Assembly: GCA_017439305.1 (NCBI GenBank)
Contig: JAFSJK010000017.1
Location: 1 to 39,374, forward strand
Reading direction: 5' to 3'
DNA from: Bacteroidales bacterium
GTDB taxonomy: Bacteria; Bacteroidota; Bacteroidia; Bacteroidales; UBA932
DNA: 39,374 nt
The notes beneath the pieces were generated by a model, which did not search any database, was not told the origin of the DNA, and saw nothing but the letters and a program-made list of their open reading frames with translations. Below, piece by piece: positions 24,652 through 33,428 of the stretch. A program made the translations under genes and the position numbers. Positions within the stretch are counted from its first letter, which is position 1, and each line of letters starts with the position of its first letter.

Positions 24652-27600
24652 AGCAGGTGGGAAAGGAAGGCCCGCGCTTCGTCGGGGGAGAAGCCGCGAG
24701 CGGCCGAGTAAAGATCGTATTGTTTCCTGCCGATATGGCGGATTTCCGGATATCCGGCCTCCGGGTGGAGGACGATGAATCCGCAGATGGCGGCGTCGGG
24801 CTGCATCGCGCAGCTTTCAGTGAGGGTGATGTCCAACCCCTCCGGCAGCAGGCGGAGGATGTCGCGTTTGAGGCTGTGGTCCGGGCACGAGGCGTATCCG
24901 GCGGCAGGTTTGGCGATGCGGATTCCTTCGGTAAGACCAGCCTGGAGCCGTCTGTCCAGCCAGGTGGAGGCCGCCTCGGCCAGGGTGACCCGGACGGCGC
25001 GTTCCATCATCGAGTCATAGTCGTTCCGGCAGGCCTCGCAGGAACAGCCCGCGGGATGCAGGTGGGAGTGGACGCTGATAGCAAAGATACCGAAGGGACC
25101 GGAGCCCTCGGACGGGACGAAGTCGGCGAGGGAATGTCCCGGAGCTTCTTCCTGCCGGAGCATCGGAAGGGAACAGACTCCAAGGTCGATGGCCTCTCCG
25201 TTCCGGCGGGCAGCGAAGAATCGGGCGGCCAGACGCACCGAGACGCTGTTTTCCCGTACCATTCGCTCCAGGACGGCACGGCCTTCGGCGGTAAGGTCTT
25301 CGGACTCCCGGACGCCCCAGACGGCCCGGAACATTGACCAGTCGAAAAGGGGTGCCAGTTCCGCCAGCGGGATTTCCGTCAGCGGCAGATCTTCCGGAAT
25401 AAAGGTCGTGTAACTGTCTGTGGCAAAGCCAGTCCGTTCAGTTGCCGGCGTCATTTTCCTCCCTTCGTGCAGCGCACGGATACGGGCCTGTTCCTCATGT
25501 TCGGCGGCTTCGAAAGCCTCCCGGTCGCGCATGCAGCGCTTAGCCATCACGGCCCCGGCCGAAGCGTCCGGCGCATAAAAGACGTGATCGTACAGGGGCG
25601 CCAGCTTGACCGCCGTATGGAGGGCGGATGTCGTGGCGCCACCGATGAAGAGAGGCGTGTCCAGCCCCCGTGCGGCCATCTCCCGACAAAGTTCCTCCAT
25701 CTGAAAAAGGGAAGGGGTGATGAGCCCGCTGACGCCGATCAGGGCGGCGTGGTGTTTTTCGGCGGCTGACAGGATGGTCTCCTTATCCACCATCACGCCC
25801 AGGTCCACCACCTCGAAACCGTTGCAGCGAAGGACGATGCCGGCGATGTTTTTGCCGATGTCGTGGACGTCTCCCTTGACGGTCGCGTGAATGATGACGG
25901 GACGCCTGGCCGTCTGTTCTCCCTCGGTCATATAAGGTTCCAGCAGGGCCACGGCATCTTTCATCACCTTGGCGGACTTGACCACTTGGGGGAGGAACAT
26001 CTTCCCTTCGCCAAAGCGCCGGCCCACTTCTTCCATCCCCTCCATCAGCGGCCCCTCGATGACCTGTACGGCCGATCCCAGACGCTCGAGGGCGGAGGTG
26101 ATGAGTTCGGAAAGACGTTCAGTACGACCCGTAAGGAGGGCGGTCTGGAGCGATTCCGGCCTTTCGGTGTGAGGCCCGGTCGGAGCAGTGCCTGCCGTTG
26201 CCGGGACCGCCAGTCCGGCCAGCCGGTCGGAGGCATGCGGGTCGCGGCAGAGGATGAGGTCTTCGGCGGCGGAGCGCAGGTCCGGCTGGATGTCGTCGTA
26301 CTGGAGGACCATTCCGGGGTTCACGATGGCCATGTCCAGGCCCGCCCGGATGGCGTGGTACAGGAAGACGGCATGCATGGCGCTCCGGACCGGATTGTTG
26401 CCGCGGAAAGCGAAGGAAAGGTTGGAAATGCCCCCGGAAGTCTTGGCTCCGGGGAGATTTTGCTTGATCCAGCGGACTGCTTCGATAAAGTCGATGCCGT
26501 ACCGGTCATGCTCGGGAATTCCTGTACCGATGGAAAGGACGTTCACGTCGAAGATGAGGTCTTCGGGAGGAATGCCGATGCCGGTGAGGAGCTGGTAAGC
26601 GCGTTCCGAAACGGCGATCTTCTTGTCGTAGGTCGTCGCCTGCCCTTCCTCGTCGAAGGCCATGATCACCATCGCGGCGCCCAGCCGGTGGATTTCTTTC
26701 GCTTTCTCCAGGAAGGCGGCCTCTCCGTCCTTGAGACTGATGGAGTTGACGATGCACTTGCCCTGTGCATTCTTGAGTCCGGCGAGGATGCATTCCCAGT
26801 GGGATGAGTCGATCATCAGGGCCGCCTTCGCCACGGCAGGATCGTTCTGCAGGGTGCGGACGAAGGTTTCCATCGCCCGGGGACCGTCCAGCATCGCGTC
26901 GTCCATGTTGATGTCGATGATGCCGGCTCCGCCTTCGATCTGGTCCGCAGCCATTTCCAGGGCGGCGTCATAGTCGCCGGCGGCGATGAGGCGGGCGAAT
27001 TTCCGGGAACCGGCCACGTTGGTCCGTTCGCCGACGAGGGTGAAATTCCGTTTCCGGGTATCGATGAGATAGGATTCCAGTCCGCTGACCGTCAATTCGT
27101 TCCGGGGGGAACGGAGTGGGGCGGGGGAGAGCTGGGGAATAGCCTGGATATGTTCCGGGGAGGTGCCGCAGCACCCGCCTGCGATGTTCAGGAGTCCGTC
27201 GAACCGGGCCATCTCGGCAGCCATCTGGGCCGGTGTCTGGTCGTACCCGCCCAGTTCGTTGGGGAGACCGGCGTTGGGATAGCAGATGAGCGGGACTTCG
27301 CTGAACGCGGCGATGTCCTTTACCAAGGGCAGGAGCCCGTCCGCTCCGAGCGAACAGTTGACGCCGAAAGCCGTGAGGGGATAATGCCGGACAGCGGTGT
27401 AGAAAGCTTCCAAAGTCTGCCCGGTGAGCGTGCGTCCGCTCCGGTCGCTGACCGATACGGAAACGATGACCGGAAATCCGTCCCGGACTTGCTGTACGGC
27501 ATACAGGGCCGCTTTCACGTTCAGGGCGTCGAAGGCCGTCTCGATGAGCAGCAGGTCGACGCCTCCTTCGATGAGGGCTTCCACCTGTTCCCGGTAACTG

Positions 27601-28052
27601 GCGGCCATTCCGTCGAAACCGTACGGCCTTTCCGCCGGCCGGTTGATGTCCGGAGCGAGGGTCAGCGACTTGGAAGTGGGGCCGATGCTGCCGGCTACCC
27701 AGACCTTCCGGCCCGCCTTGTCGGCCGCGGCGCGGGCGATGCGGGCCCCGGCGAAGGCCATTTCCCGGACGTGGCTTTCCAGTCCGTATTCCTTCTGGGA
27801 GATGCGGTTGGCACTGAAAGTATTGGTTTCGATAATGTCGGCACCGGCTTCGATATAAGCCTTGTGCACGGCGGAAATGACGTCGGGCCGCGTCAGGTTC
27901 AGACATTCATTGTCGCCTTTCAAGGGTATGGGAGTATCGGCAAAGACGTCCCTGCGGAAATCTTCTTCCGTCAGGGAATACCGCTGGATCTGCGTTCCCG
28001 TCGCCCCGTCCAGGCGGAGCATCCGCTTCTTCATTTCCTTCCGCAAATCCAT
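24648..28052 (-). CDS. metH: Cobalamin-dependent methionine synthase MetH
   Basis: A 1134-residue MetH that moves a methyl group from methyl-THF through cobalamin to homocysteine. Order of domains: homocysteine-binding (about 10-310; zinc cysteines 233, 294, 295 in VNCSLGADG and GGCCGTS), pterin-binding (about 335-600), B12 cap (about 635-710), B12-binding (about 715-860; DVHDIG with axial His730), and AdoMet reactivation domain (about 880-1134). The start at 28052 is preferred to the ATGs at 28082 and 28130. A consensus promoter lies at 28090-28120, and AGGAG is at 28061-28057. Odd points are KPAAGY (1048-1053) where RPAPGY is usual, and CSCEAC at 1003-1008. No cobalamin riboswitch fits in the short leader. 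Confidence 0.96.
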   Translation of the reverse strand: MDLRKEMKKRMLRLDGATGTQIQRYSLTEEDFRRDVFADTPIPLKGDNECLNLTRPDVISAVHKAYIEAGADIIETNTFSANRISQKEYGLESHVREMAFAGARIARAAADKAGRKVWVAGSIGPTSKSLTLAPDINRPAERPYGFDGMAASYREQVEALIEGGVDLLLIETAFDALNVKAALYAVQQVRDGFPVIVSVSVSDRSGRTLTGQTLEAFYTAVRHYPLTAFGVNCSLGADGLLPLVKDIAAFSEVPLICYPNAGLPNELGGYDQTPAQMAAEMARFDGLLNIAGGCCGTSPEHIQAIPQLSPAPLRSPRNELTVSGLESYLIDTRKRNFTLVGERTNVAGSRKFARLIAAGDYDAALEMAADQIEGGAGIIDINMDDAMLDGPRAMETFVRTLQNDPAVAKAALMIDSSHWECILAGLKNAQGKCIVNSISLKDGEAAFLEKAKEIHRLGAAMVIMAFDEEGQATTYDKKIAVSERAYQLLTGIGIPPEDLIFDVNVLSIGTGIPEHDRYGIDFIEAVRWIKQNLPGAKTSGGISNLSFAFRGNNPVRSAMHAVFLYHAIRAGLDMAIVNPGMVLQYDDIQPDLRSAAEDLILCRDPHASDRLAGLAVPATAGTAPTGPHTERPESLQTALLTGRTERLSELITSALERLGSAVQVIEGPLMEGMEEVGRRFGEGKMFLPQVVKSAKVMKDAVALLEPYMTEGEQTARRPVIIHATVKGDVHDIGKNIAGIVLRCNGFEVVDLGVMVDKETILSAAEKHHAALIGVSGLITPSLFQMEELCREMAARGLDTPLFIGGATTSALHTAVKLAPLYDHVFYAPDASAGAVMAKRCMRDREAFEAAEHEEQARIRALHEGRKMTPATERTGFATDSYTTFIPEDLPLTEIPLAELAPLFDWSMFRAVWGVRESEDLTAEGRAVLERMVRENSVSVRLAARFFAARRNGEAIDLGVCSLPMLRQEEAPGHSLADFVPSEGSGPFGIFAISVHSHLHPAGCSCEACRNDYDSMMERAVRVTLAEAASTWLDRRLQAGLTEGIRIAKPAAGYASCPDHSLKRDILRLLPEGLDITLTESCAMQPDAAICGFIVLHPEAGYPEIRHIGRKQYDLYSAARGFSPDEARAFLSHLL

Positions 28053-28089
28053 TCCACTCCTGTACACTAACCTGTTTGACATATCCTTG

Positions 28090-28120
28090 CAAATATAGAA
28101 ACAATCTTTGAAGAATGAAA
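28090..28120 (-). promoter_or_regulatory. Promoter of metH-metF
   Basis: Minus strand TTTC (28120-28117), a 19-nt spacer, then TATATTTG (28097-28090), a perfect -7 element. The expected transcript start, near 28084, leaves a leader of roughly 30 nt before ATG 28052. This rules out the ATG at 28130. Confidence 0.65.
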
Positions 28121-28146
28121 AGGGTGACAATCGGTGTTTTTTTTCG

Positions 28147-28154
28147 TATATTTG
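28147..28154 (+). promoter_or_regulatory. -7 element of the ior operon
   Basis: TATATTTG, a perfect match to TAnnTTTG, lies 27 nt before the iorA ATG at 28182. No good -33 TTTG is present at 19-21 nt upstream. It is divergent from the metH promoter, with about 50 bp between the two -7 elements. Confidence 0.5.
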
Positions 28155-28181
28155 TCGGAGTGTATAACGAACTTACTTGGA

Positions 28182-29774
28182 ATGAGAGTCAAAAGATTGC
28201 TGCTCGGTGACGAGGCTTTGGCCTTGGGAGCGCTCCACGCCGGCCTGTCCGGGGTGTACGCCTATCCCGGAACCCCCTCCACCGAAATCACGGAATTCAT
28301 CCAGGGTGCCCCCCTCGCGCGGGAACGCGGGGTGCGGAGCCGTTGGTGTACCAATGAGAAAACGGCGATGGAAGCCGCCCTGGGCATGTCTTATGCGGGC
28401 AAACGTGCCCTGGTCTGCATGAAGCATGTGGGAATGAACGTATGTGCCGACGCTTTCGTCAATGCCGGCATCACCGGTGTGAAGGGCGGCCTCGTGGTGG
28501 TTGCCGCCGACGACCCGTCCATGCACTCCTCCCAGAACGAACAGGACTCCCGTTTCTACGGGAAGTTCGCGATGGTTCCCATCCTGGAGCCTTCCGACCA
28601 GCAGGAATGCTATGACCTGATGGCCGAAGCCTTCCGGCTTTCCGAGGAAGTGCGTCTTCCGGTCCTGGTCCGGATGGTCACCCGCCTGGCCCATTCCCGC
28701 GCGGCGGTCCAGACCGGGGAACCCGGCCCGCAGAATGCGCTGGATCCGGATTCCGAACGGACCCGCTGGGTCCTTCTGCCCGGCAATGCCCGGAGACAGT
28801 ACGCCGCCCTCGTCGCCAGGCAGCCCGAGCTTCTGCGGCGTTCGGAGGAATCCCGTTACAATTCGCTTGTGAAAGGGGGACCCCTCGGCGTCATCGCCTG
28901 CGGCATCGCCTCCAATTATGTCTGTGAAGCGCATCCCGAAGGGATTTCCCTGCTGAAGGTGTCGCAATATCCGCTTCCGGAAAGCCTGGTACGCGACCTG
29001 GCCGCCACTTCCGCTGAAATCGTGGTCGTGGAGGACGGACAGCCGTTCGTGGAAGAGCAGGTGAAAGCCCTGCTCGGTGCCGGGTATCCCGTTTCCGGCC
29101 GTCTGACCGGCCGGCTGCCCCGGACGGGCGAACTGAATCCGGACAATGTCGCCGCTGCGTTCGGCCTTTCCAACGAGGATGGCCACGCTCCTGCGCACAA
29201 CCTGGCCGCACGTCCTCCCCAGCTCTGCCAGGGCTGCGGTCACCGGGACGTTTATGCCGCTTTGAATCAGGTGATTGCGGAGTATCCCAACGCCCGGGTC
29301 TTCGGTGATATCGGCTGCTATACCCTGGGCGCCCTGCCTCCTTACCGGGCCATTGATTCCTGCGTGGACATGGGCGCTTCCATCACGATGGCGAAGGGCG
29401 CTGCCGACGCCGGCGTGCATCCCGCCGTCGCGGTCATCGGCGATTCCACCTTTACCCATTCCGGCATGACCAGCCTCCTGGACGCCGTCAATGACAACGC
29501 CGCCATCACCGTCATCCTGTCGGACAACCTTACCACCGCGATGACCGGTGGGCAGGATTCCGCAGGCACGCACAAGTTCGAGGCTATCTGCCTCGCCCTG
29601 GGCGTGGAACGCGAGCACCTGCACGTGGTCGTCCCGCTCCCGAAGAACATGGAGGAAATCACCCGCATCATCCGCGAAGAGATGGAATACAAAGGTGTTT
29701 CCGTCATCATCCCGCAGCGCGAGTGCATGCAGACGCTCGCCCGCAAGAACCGTCAAAAGAAAGCAGCGCAATGA
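28182..29774 (+). CDS. iorA: Indolepyruvate:ferredoxin oxidoreductase, alpha subunit
   Basis: A 530-residue thiamine-diphosphate enzyme subunit. The start is at 28182 (MRVKRLLLGDEALALGALHAG); the frame to 28134 overlaps the promoter. Family marks are YAYPGTPSTEI, the pyrimidine-binding SYAGKRALVCMKHVGMNV, AADDPSMHSSQNEQDSR, LCQGCGHRDVY, and the thiamine-diphosphate motif GDIGCYTLGALPPY to GDSTFTHSGMTSL. It converts aryl-pyruvates (indolepyruvate, phenylpyruvate, hydroxyphenylpyruvate) with CoA to aryl-acetyl-CoA and CO2. The usual C-terminal two-cluster ferredoxin domain of archaeal IorA is missing: the protein ends at IIPQRECMQTLARK with no CxxCxxC motif. Overlaps iorB by 4 nt (ATGA). Confidence 0.94.
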   Translation: MRVKRLLLGDEALALGALHAGLSGVYAYPGTPSTEITEFIQGAPLARERGVRSRWCTNEKTAMEAALGMSYAGKRALVCMKHVGMNVCADAFVNAGITGVKGGLVVVAADDPSMHSSQNEQDSRFYGKFAMVPILEPSDQQECYDLMAEAFRLSEEVRLPVLVRMVTRLAHSRAAVQTGEPGPQNALDPDSERTRWVLLPGNARRQYAALVARQPELLRRSEESRYNSLVKGGPLGVIACGIASNYVCEAHPEGISLLKVSQYPLPESLVRDLAATSAEIVVVEDGQPFVEEQVKALLGAGYPVSGRLTGRLPRTGELNPDNVAAAFGLSNEDGHAPAHNLAARPPQLCQGCGHRDVYAALNQVIAEYPNARVFGDIGCYTLGALPPYRAIDSCVDMGASITMAKGAADAGVHPAVAVIGDSTFTHSGMTSLLDAVNDNAAITVILSDNLTTAMTGGQDSAGTHKFEAICLALGVEREHLHVVVPLPKNMEEITRIIREEMEYKGVSVIIPQRECMQTLARKNRQKKAAQ

Positions 29775-30346
29775 AAACCGATATCAAGTTAGCCGGCGTG
29801 GGCGGGCAGGGAATCCTGTCTATCGCCACGGTCATCGGCGAGGCCGCCACGGCCGCCGGCCTGCACCTCAAGCAGGCGGAAGTCCACGGCATGAGCCAGC
29901 GGGGCGGGGACGTCCAGAGCGACCTCCGCCTGTCCACCGACCCCATCCACAGTGACCTGATTCCCCAGGGCGGGGCGGACCTCATCCTCTCGATGGAACC
30001 GATGGAAGCGCTGCGTTATCTGCCCTACCTGAGTCCGGAGGGGGCTGTGGTGACCTCTTCCCGGCCTTTCGTCAATATCCCCGACTACCCGGACGAAGCC
30101 GCTCTCCTTCAAGAGGTGGACGCCCTTCCCAACGTGACGCGGATGGACATCGAACAGGTGGCCAAAAGCCTGCTGGCTCCCCGCAGTGCCAACATGGTGC
30201 TGCTCGGGATGGCGGCCCGCCATCTGGAGATTCTGTCTCCGGACGAATTGAGGACGGCCATCCGGACCGTGTTCGCCCGGAAAGGGGACAAAGTCGTAGA
30301 AGATAATCTCAAGGCATTCGACGCCGGTTATGAAGGTCTTCAGTGA
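29771..30346 (+). CDS. iorB: Indolepyruvate oxidoreductase, beta subunit
   Basis: A 191-residue gamma-type domain of 2-oxoacid:ferredoxin oxidoreductases. MKTDIKLAGVGGQGILSIA is the classic GVGGQG opening. It is followed by KQAEVHGMSQRGGDVQSDLRL, the conserved HGMSQRGG loop, and LILSMEPMEALRYLPYL. It forms the heteromer with IorA. The start is at 29771, within the IorA stop, and the frame further upstream is discarded. It overlaps the aminotransferase gene by 17 nt, another sign of coupling. Confidence 0.95.
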   Translation: MKTDIKLAGVGGQGILSIATVIGEAATAAGLHLKQAEVHGMSQRGGDVQSDLRLSTDPIHSDLIPQGGADLILSMEPMEALRYLPYLSPEGAVVTSSRPFVNIPDYPDEAALLQEVDALPNVTRMDIEQVAKSLLAPRSANMVLLGMAARHLEILSPDELRTAIRTVFARKGDKVVEDNLKAFDAGYEGLQ

Positions 30347-31637
30347 AGCATTGGTCGAGGAGGCGCGGATAGCTTCCCGCGTCGCTGACCTCTCGCAGGC
30401 CACCATTGGTGAAGTCCTGCTCGTGGCCCAGTACCTGGAGCGGAAGACTGGCATTCCTTTCATCCGCATGGACCAGGGTTCCCCGGGCCTGCCGCCCAAC
30501 CACTACGGCGTGGAGGCGGAGAAAGAGGCTTTGGAACGGGGCGTCGGCTCCCAGTATCCGCCGGCGGACGGCGTGCCCGAACTCAAGAAGGCGGCTTCCC
30601 GCTTTATCAAGGCGTTCATCGATGTCGATATCGACCCGGCAGGCTGCATCCCTACGACGGGATCCGTGGCCGGCTCCTTCGGCGCCTTCATCGCCTGCAC
30701 CCAGCGCATCCCGGGAAAGGACAAGGTCCTGTTCATTGACCCGGGTTTCCCGATCCAGAAATCCCAGCTCCGGGTACTCGGCATCCGTTGGAAGGAGTTC
30801 GACATCTACCCGTACCGCGGGGAGGGCCTCCGGGCGAAGCTGGAAGAAGAGCTTGCGGCCGGCGACGTCGCCGCAATCGTCTATTCCAACCCCAATAATC
30901 CTGCCTGGATCTGCCTGGAAGAGAGTGAGTTACAGGTGATTGGCGAGTTGGCGACGAAGTACGACGCCATCGTCATGGAGGACCTGGCGTACTTCTGCAT
31001 GGACTACCGCCGGGATCTCGGCCGGCCTTTCGAGCCGCCCTTCGTTCCCTCGGTCGCCCATTATACGGACAATTACATCCTGATGCTGTCTTCGTCCAAG
31101 ATCTTCAGCTACGCGGGGCAGCGGATGGCACTCGTCGGCATCGGCGACAACCTGTTCACGCGGCATTATCCCGCCCTGGCGGAGCGTTACCACGACGCCG
31201 GCATCTTCGGCCAGACGCTCACCGCCTCCATCCTCTATATGATTACCAGCGGTTGTACTGCGTCCACGCAATATGCCTATGCGCGCATGCTGGAACTCTC
31301 ATGCGACGGCGTGATCAATTTCGTGGAGGATACACGCGAGTACGAGCGTCGCGCGGCCAGGATGAAGGATATCTTCTGCCGGAACGGATTCCATGTGGTC
31401 TATGACCACGACGTGACGCGGCCGGTGGGCGACGGTTTCTTCTTTACCCTTGGTTACGAGGGTCTTACGGGCGGAGAACTGCTCCGCGAGCTCCTTTATT
31501 ACGGCGTGAGCTGCATTTCCCTGTCCACCACGGGAAGCCTGCAGAACGGCGTCCGGGGTTGCACGAGCCGCATGCGCGACGAGCTTTATCCCGTCCTGGA
31601 AGAGCGGATGAAGGCATTCCGCGAGGACCATCCTTAA
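30330..31637 (+). CDS. Class I/II PLP-dependent aminotransferase (aromatic, inferred)
   Basis: A 435-residue fold-type I aminotransferase. The PLP lysine is Lys257 in LSSSKIFSYAGQR. YSNPNNPAW (185-193) and MEDLAYF (216-222) supply the Asn and Asp that hold the cofactor, and the conserved Arg for the substrate carboxylate is probably in the C-terminal GVRGCTSRMRD. Placed between iorAB and paaK, it most likely converts aromatic amino acids to aryl-pyruvates, feeding IorAB. Specificity is inferred from the operon. The start at 30330 lies inside iorB. Confidence 0.92.
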   Translation: MKVFSEALVEEARIASRVADLSQATIGEVLLVAQYLERKTGIPFIRMDQGSPGLPPNHYGVEAEKEALERGVGSQYPPADGVPELKKAASRFIKAFIDVDIDPAGCIPTTGSVAGSFGAFIACTQRIPGKDKVLFIDPGFPIQKSQLRVLGIRWKEFDIYPYRGEGLRAKLEEELAAGDVAAIVYSNPNNPAWICLEESELQVIGELATKYDAIVMEDLAYFCMDYRRDLGRPFEPPFVPSVAHYTDNYILMLSSSKIFSYAGQRMALVGIGDNLFTRHYPALAERYHDAGIFGQTLTASILYMITSGCTASTQYAYARMLELSCDGVINFVEDTREYERRAARMKDIFCRNGFHVVYDHDVTRPVGDGFFFTLGYEGLTGGELLRELLYYGVSCISLSTTGSLQNGVRGCTSRMRDELYPVLEERMKAFREDHP

Positions 31638-31661
31638 TGAGAACAGAACGAACTTGACAAT

Positions 31662-32972
31662 ATGATCTGGAACCCCAACAAAGAGTGCATGAGTCGCGAC
31701 GAAATGAGCGCGCTCCAAGGTAAACGGCTGCACAAAATCGTGGAGTACGTATACCACAACGTCCCTTTCTACCGTCACAAACTGCAGGAAATGGACCTCA
31801 CCCCGGATGATATCCGGACCATCGATGACATCGTAAAGCTTCCCTTTACGACGAAGAAGGACCTCCGCGACAACTATCCCTTCGGCCTGCAGGCTGCTCC
31901 CCAAAGCGAAATCATCCGTATCCACGCTTCTTCCGGCACGACCGGCAACCCGACCATCGTGGGATATACCCGCAAGGATATCGGGGTGTGGAGCGAATGC
32001 ATGGCGCGGTGTCTGACGGCCTATGGCGTGGGCCGGGAGGACATTTTCTCCGTCTCTTACGGTTATGGCCTCTTCACCGGCGGCCTTGGCGCCCACAATG
32101 GCGTGGAGATGGTGGGAGCGTCCGTGGTTCCTGCCTCTACCGGCAACACGGAAAAGCATGCGAAGCTCATCCGTGACCTGGGCATTACCGGCATCGCCTG
32201 CACACCGTCCTATGCCTTGTATCTGGCCGAGACGATGGAACAGATGGGTATCACCAAGGACCAGATCAAGCTCCGGGTGGGTGCCTTCGGTGCCGAACCC
32301 TGGACTGAAAAGATGCGTGACGAGATCCAGGAACGCCTGGGACTCAAGGGATTCAACCTGTATGGCCTGAGCGAGATCATGGGCCCGTCCGTCAGCTATG
32401 AGTGCCAGATGCAGCACGGCTCCCATATCAACGAGGACCATTTCTATCCCGAGATCATCAATCCCGTCACGCTGGAACCGCTCCCGAAGGGGCAGTCGGG
32501 CGAACTGGTGTTCACCACCCTGACCAAGGAGGGGATGCCGGTGCTCCGCTACCGTACCCGCGACCTGTGCTCCCTGATGCCGGGCGATTGCGACTGCGGG
32601 CGGACGAGTGTCCGGATGAGCCCGATCACGGGCCGCAGCGACGACATGCTTATCATCCGTGGTATCAACGTGTTCCCGTCTCAGGTGGAAAGTGTCGTAC
32701 TGAGCATGAAGGAATTCGCTCCGAGGTATCTCCTCGTTGTGGACCGCATCAACAACCTGGATACGCTGGAGGTGCAGGTGGAATTGCGGCAGGAATACTT
32801 CACCGCCACCTTCGATACACCCGCCGCCATCGACGATCTGAAGAGGCGGCTGGTCGACAAGCTGCGCAGCGTCCTTTCCATCAACGCGAAGGTCCAGCTC
32901 AAGGCCCCGAACGCCATCGAGCGCAGCCAGGGCAAGAGCGTCCGTGTCATCGATAACCGTAAATTGAAATAA
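31662..32972 (+). CDS. paaK: Phenylacetate-CoA ligase
   Basis: A 436-residue adenylate-forming PaaK. Family marks are NKECMSRDEM, YHNVPFYRHKLQE, the phosphate loop HASSGTTGNPT (SSGTTG at 90-95), GYGLFTGGLGAHNGVE, GVGAFGAEPWT-like RVGAFGAEPW, LYGLSEIMGPSVSYEC and the C-terminal GRSDDMLIIRGINVFPSQVE. In aryl-acetate catabolism it makes aryl-acetyl-CoA. In a fermenter next to iorAB it can run in the reverse, ATP-gaining sense: aryl-acetyl-CoA to aryl-acetate. It follows the aminotransferase gene by 24 nt. Confidence 0.96.
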   Translation: MIWNPNKECMSRDEMSALQGKRLHKIVEYVYHNVPFYRHKLQEMDLTPDDIRTIDDIVKLPFTTKKDLRDNYPFGLQAAPQSEIIRIHASSGTTGNPTIVGYTRKDIGVWSECMARCLTAYGVGREDIFSVSYGYGLFTGGLGAHNGVEMVGASVVPASTGNTEKHAKLIRDLGITGIACTPSYALYLAETMEQMGITKDQIKLRVGAFGAEPWTEKMRDEIQERLGLKGFNLYGLSEIMGPSVSYECQMQHGSHINEDHFYPEIINPVTLEPLPKGQSGELVFTTLTKEGMPVLRYRTRDLCSLMPGDCDCGRTSVRMSPITGRSDDMLIIRGINVFPSQVESVVLSMKEFAPRYLLVVDRINNLDTLEVQVELRQEYFTATFDTPAAIDDLKRRLVDKLRSVLSINAKVQLKAPNAIERSQGKSVRVIDNRKLK

Positions 32973-32983
32973 ATCACCGCGAT

Positions 32984-33412
32984 ATGACCGTCAATCAGCT
33001 TAGCATCTTCCTCGAGAACCGGGCCGGCACCCTGACCAAGGTTCTTGACCTGTTCAAGGAGGCCGGGATCCTGATCATCGCCTCCTCCATCGCCGATACG
33101 GCCCAGTACGGCCTTCTCCGGATTATCTGCACGGACCCGCAGCGCGCTTATCACGAACTGGAGCGGAGCGGTGTCGCCGTCGCCCTGTCCGACGTGTTTG
33201 CCATCGAACTGGACGAACGCCCGGGCCAGATCGCGGAAATTGTCCGCGGTCTGAGCGAGGCGCAGATTGGAATCGTGTACATGTATTCCTTCTTCATCCG
33301 CGGGAAGGGACTCCTGATCATCCGGGCGGACAAAACGGAAGAAGCGCGGGATGTCATCCTGCGCTCCTCCTTGAGATGTGTTCCGGAAAAGGAACTGATC
33401 GACTGGCAATAG
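32984..33412 (+). CDS. Tandem ACT-domain protein
   Basis: A 142-residue protein of two ACT domains: LSIFLENRAGTLTKVLDLFKEAGI at about 5-28, and VFAIELDERPGQIAEIVRGLSE at about 67-88. ACT domains bind amino acids and act as sensors. This family follows paaK in many Bacteroidota and anaerobes, where it may bind aromatic amino acids or tune the operon enzymes. No catalytic domain is present. Its stop lies 16 nt from the stop of the convergent lipoprotein gene; no strong hairpin is visible there. Confidence 0.92.
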   Translation: MTVNQLSIFLENRAGTLTKVLDLFKEAGILIIASSIADTAQYGLLRIICTDPQRAYHELERSGVAVALSDVFAIELDERPGQIAEIVRGLSEAQIGIVYMYSFFIRGKGLLIIRADKTEEARDVILRSSLRCVPEKELIDWQ

Positions 33413-33428
33413 CCTGATTCTCCGTTCC

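Noticed and set aside
28053-28181. Cobalamin or SAM riboswitch upstream of metH
   Set aside because: The promoter at 28090-28120 leaves a leader of only about 30 nt, too short for either riboswitch.
28173-29771. Minus-strand 532-codon frame opposite iorA
   Set aside because: It is the antisense shadow of iorA, whose sequence matches its family throughout.
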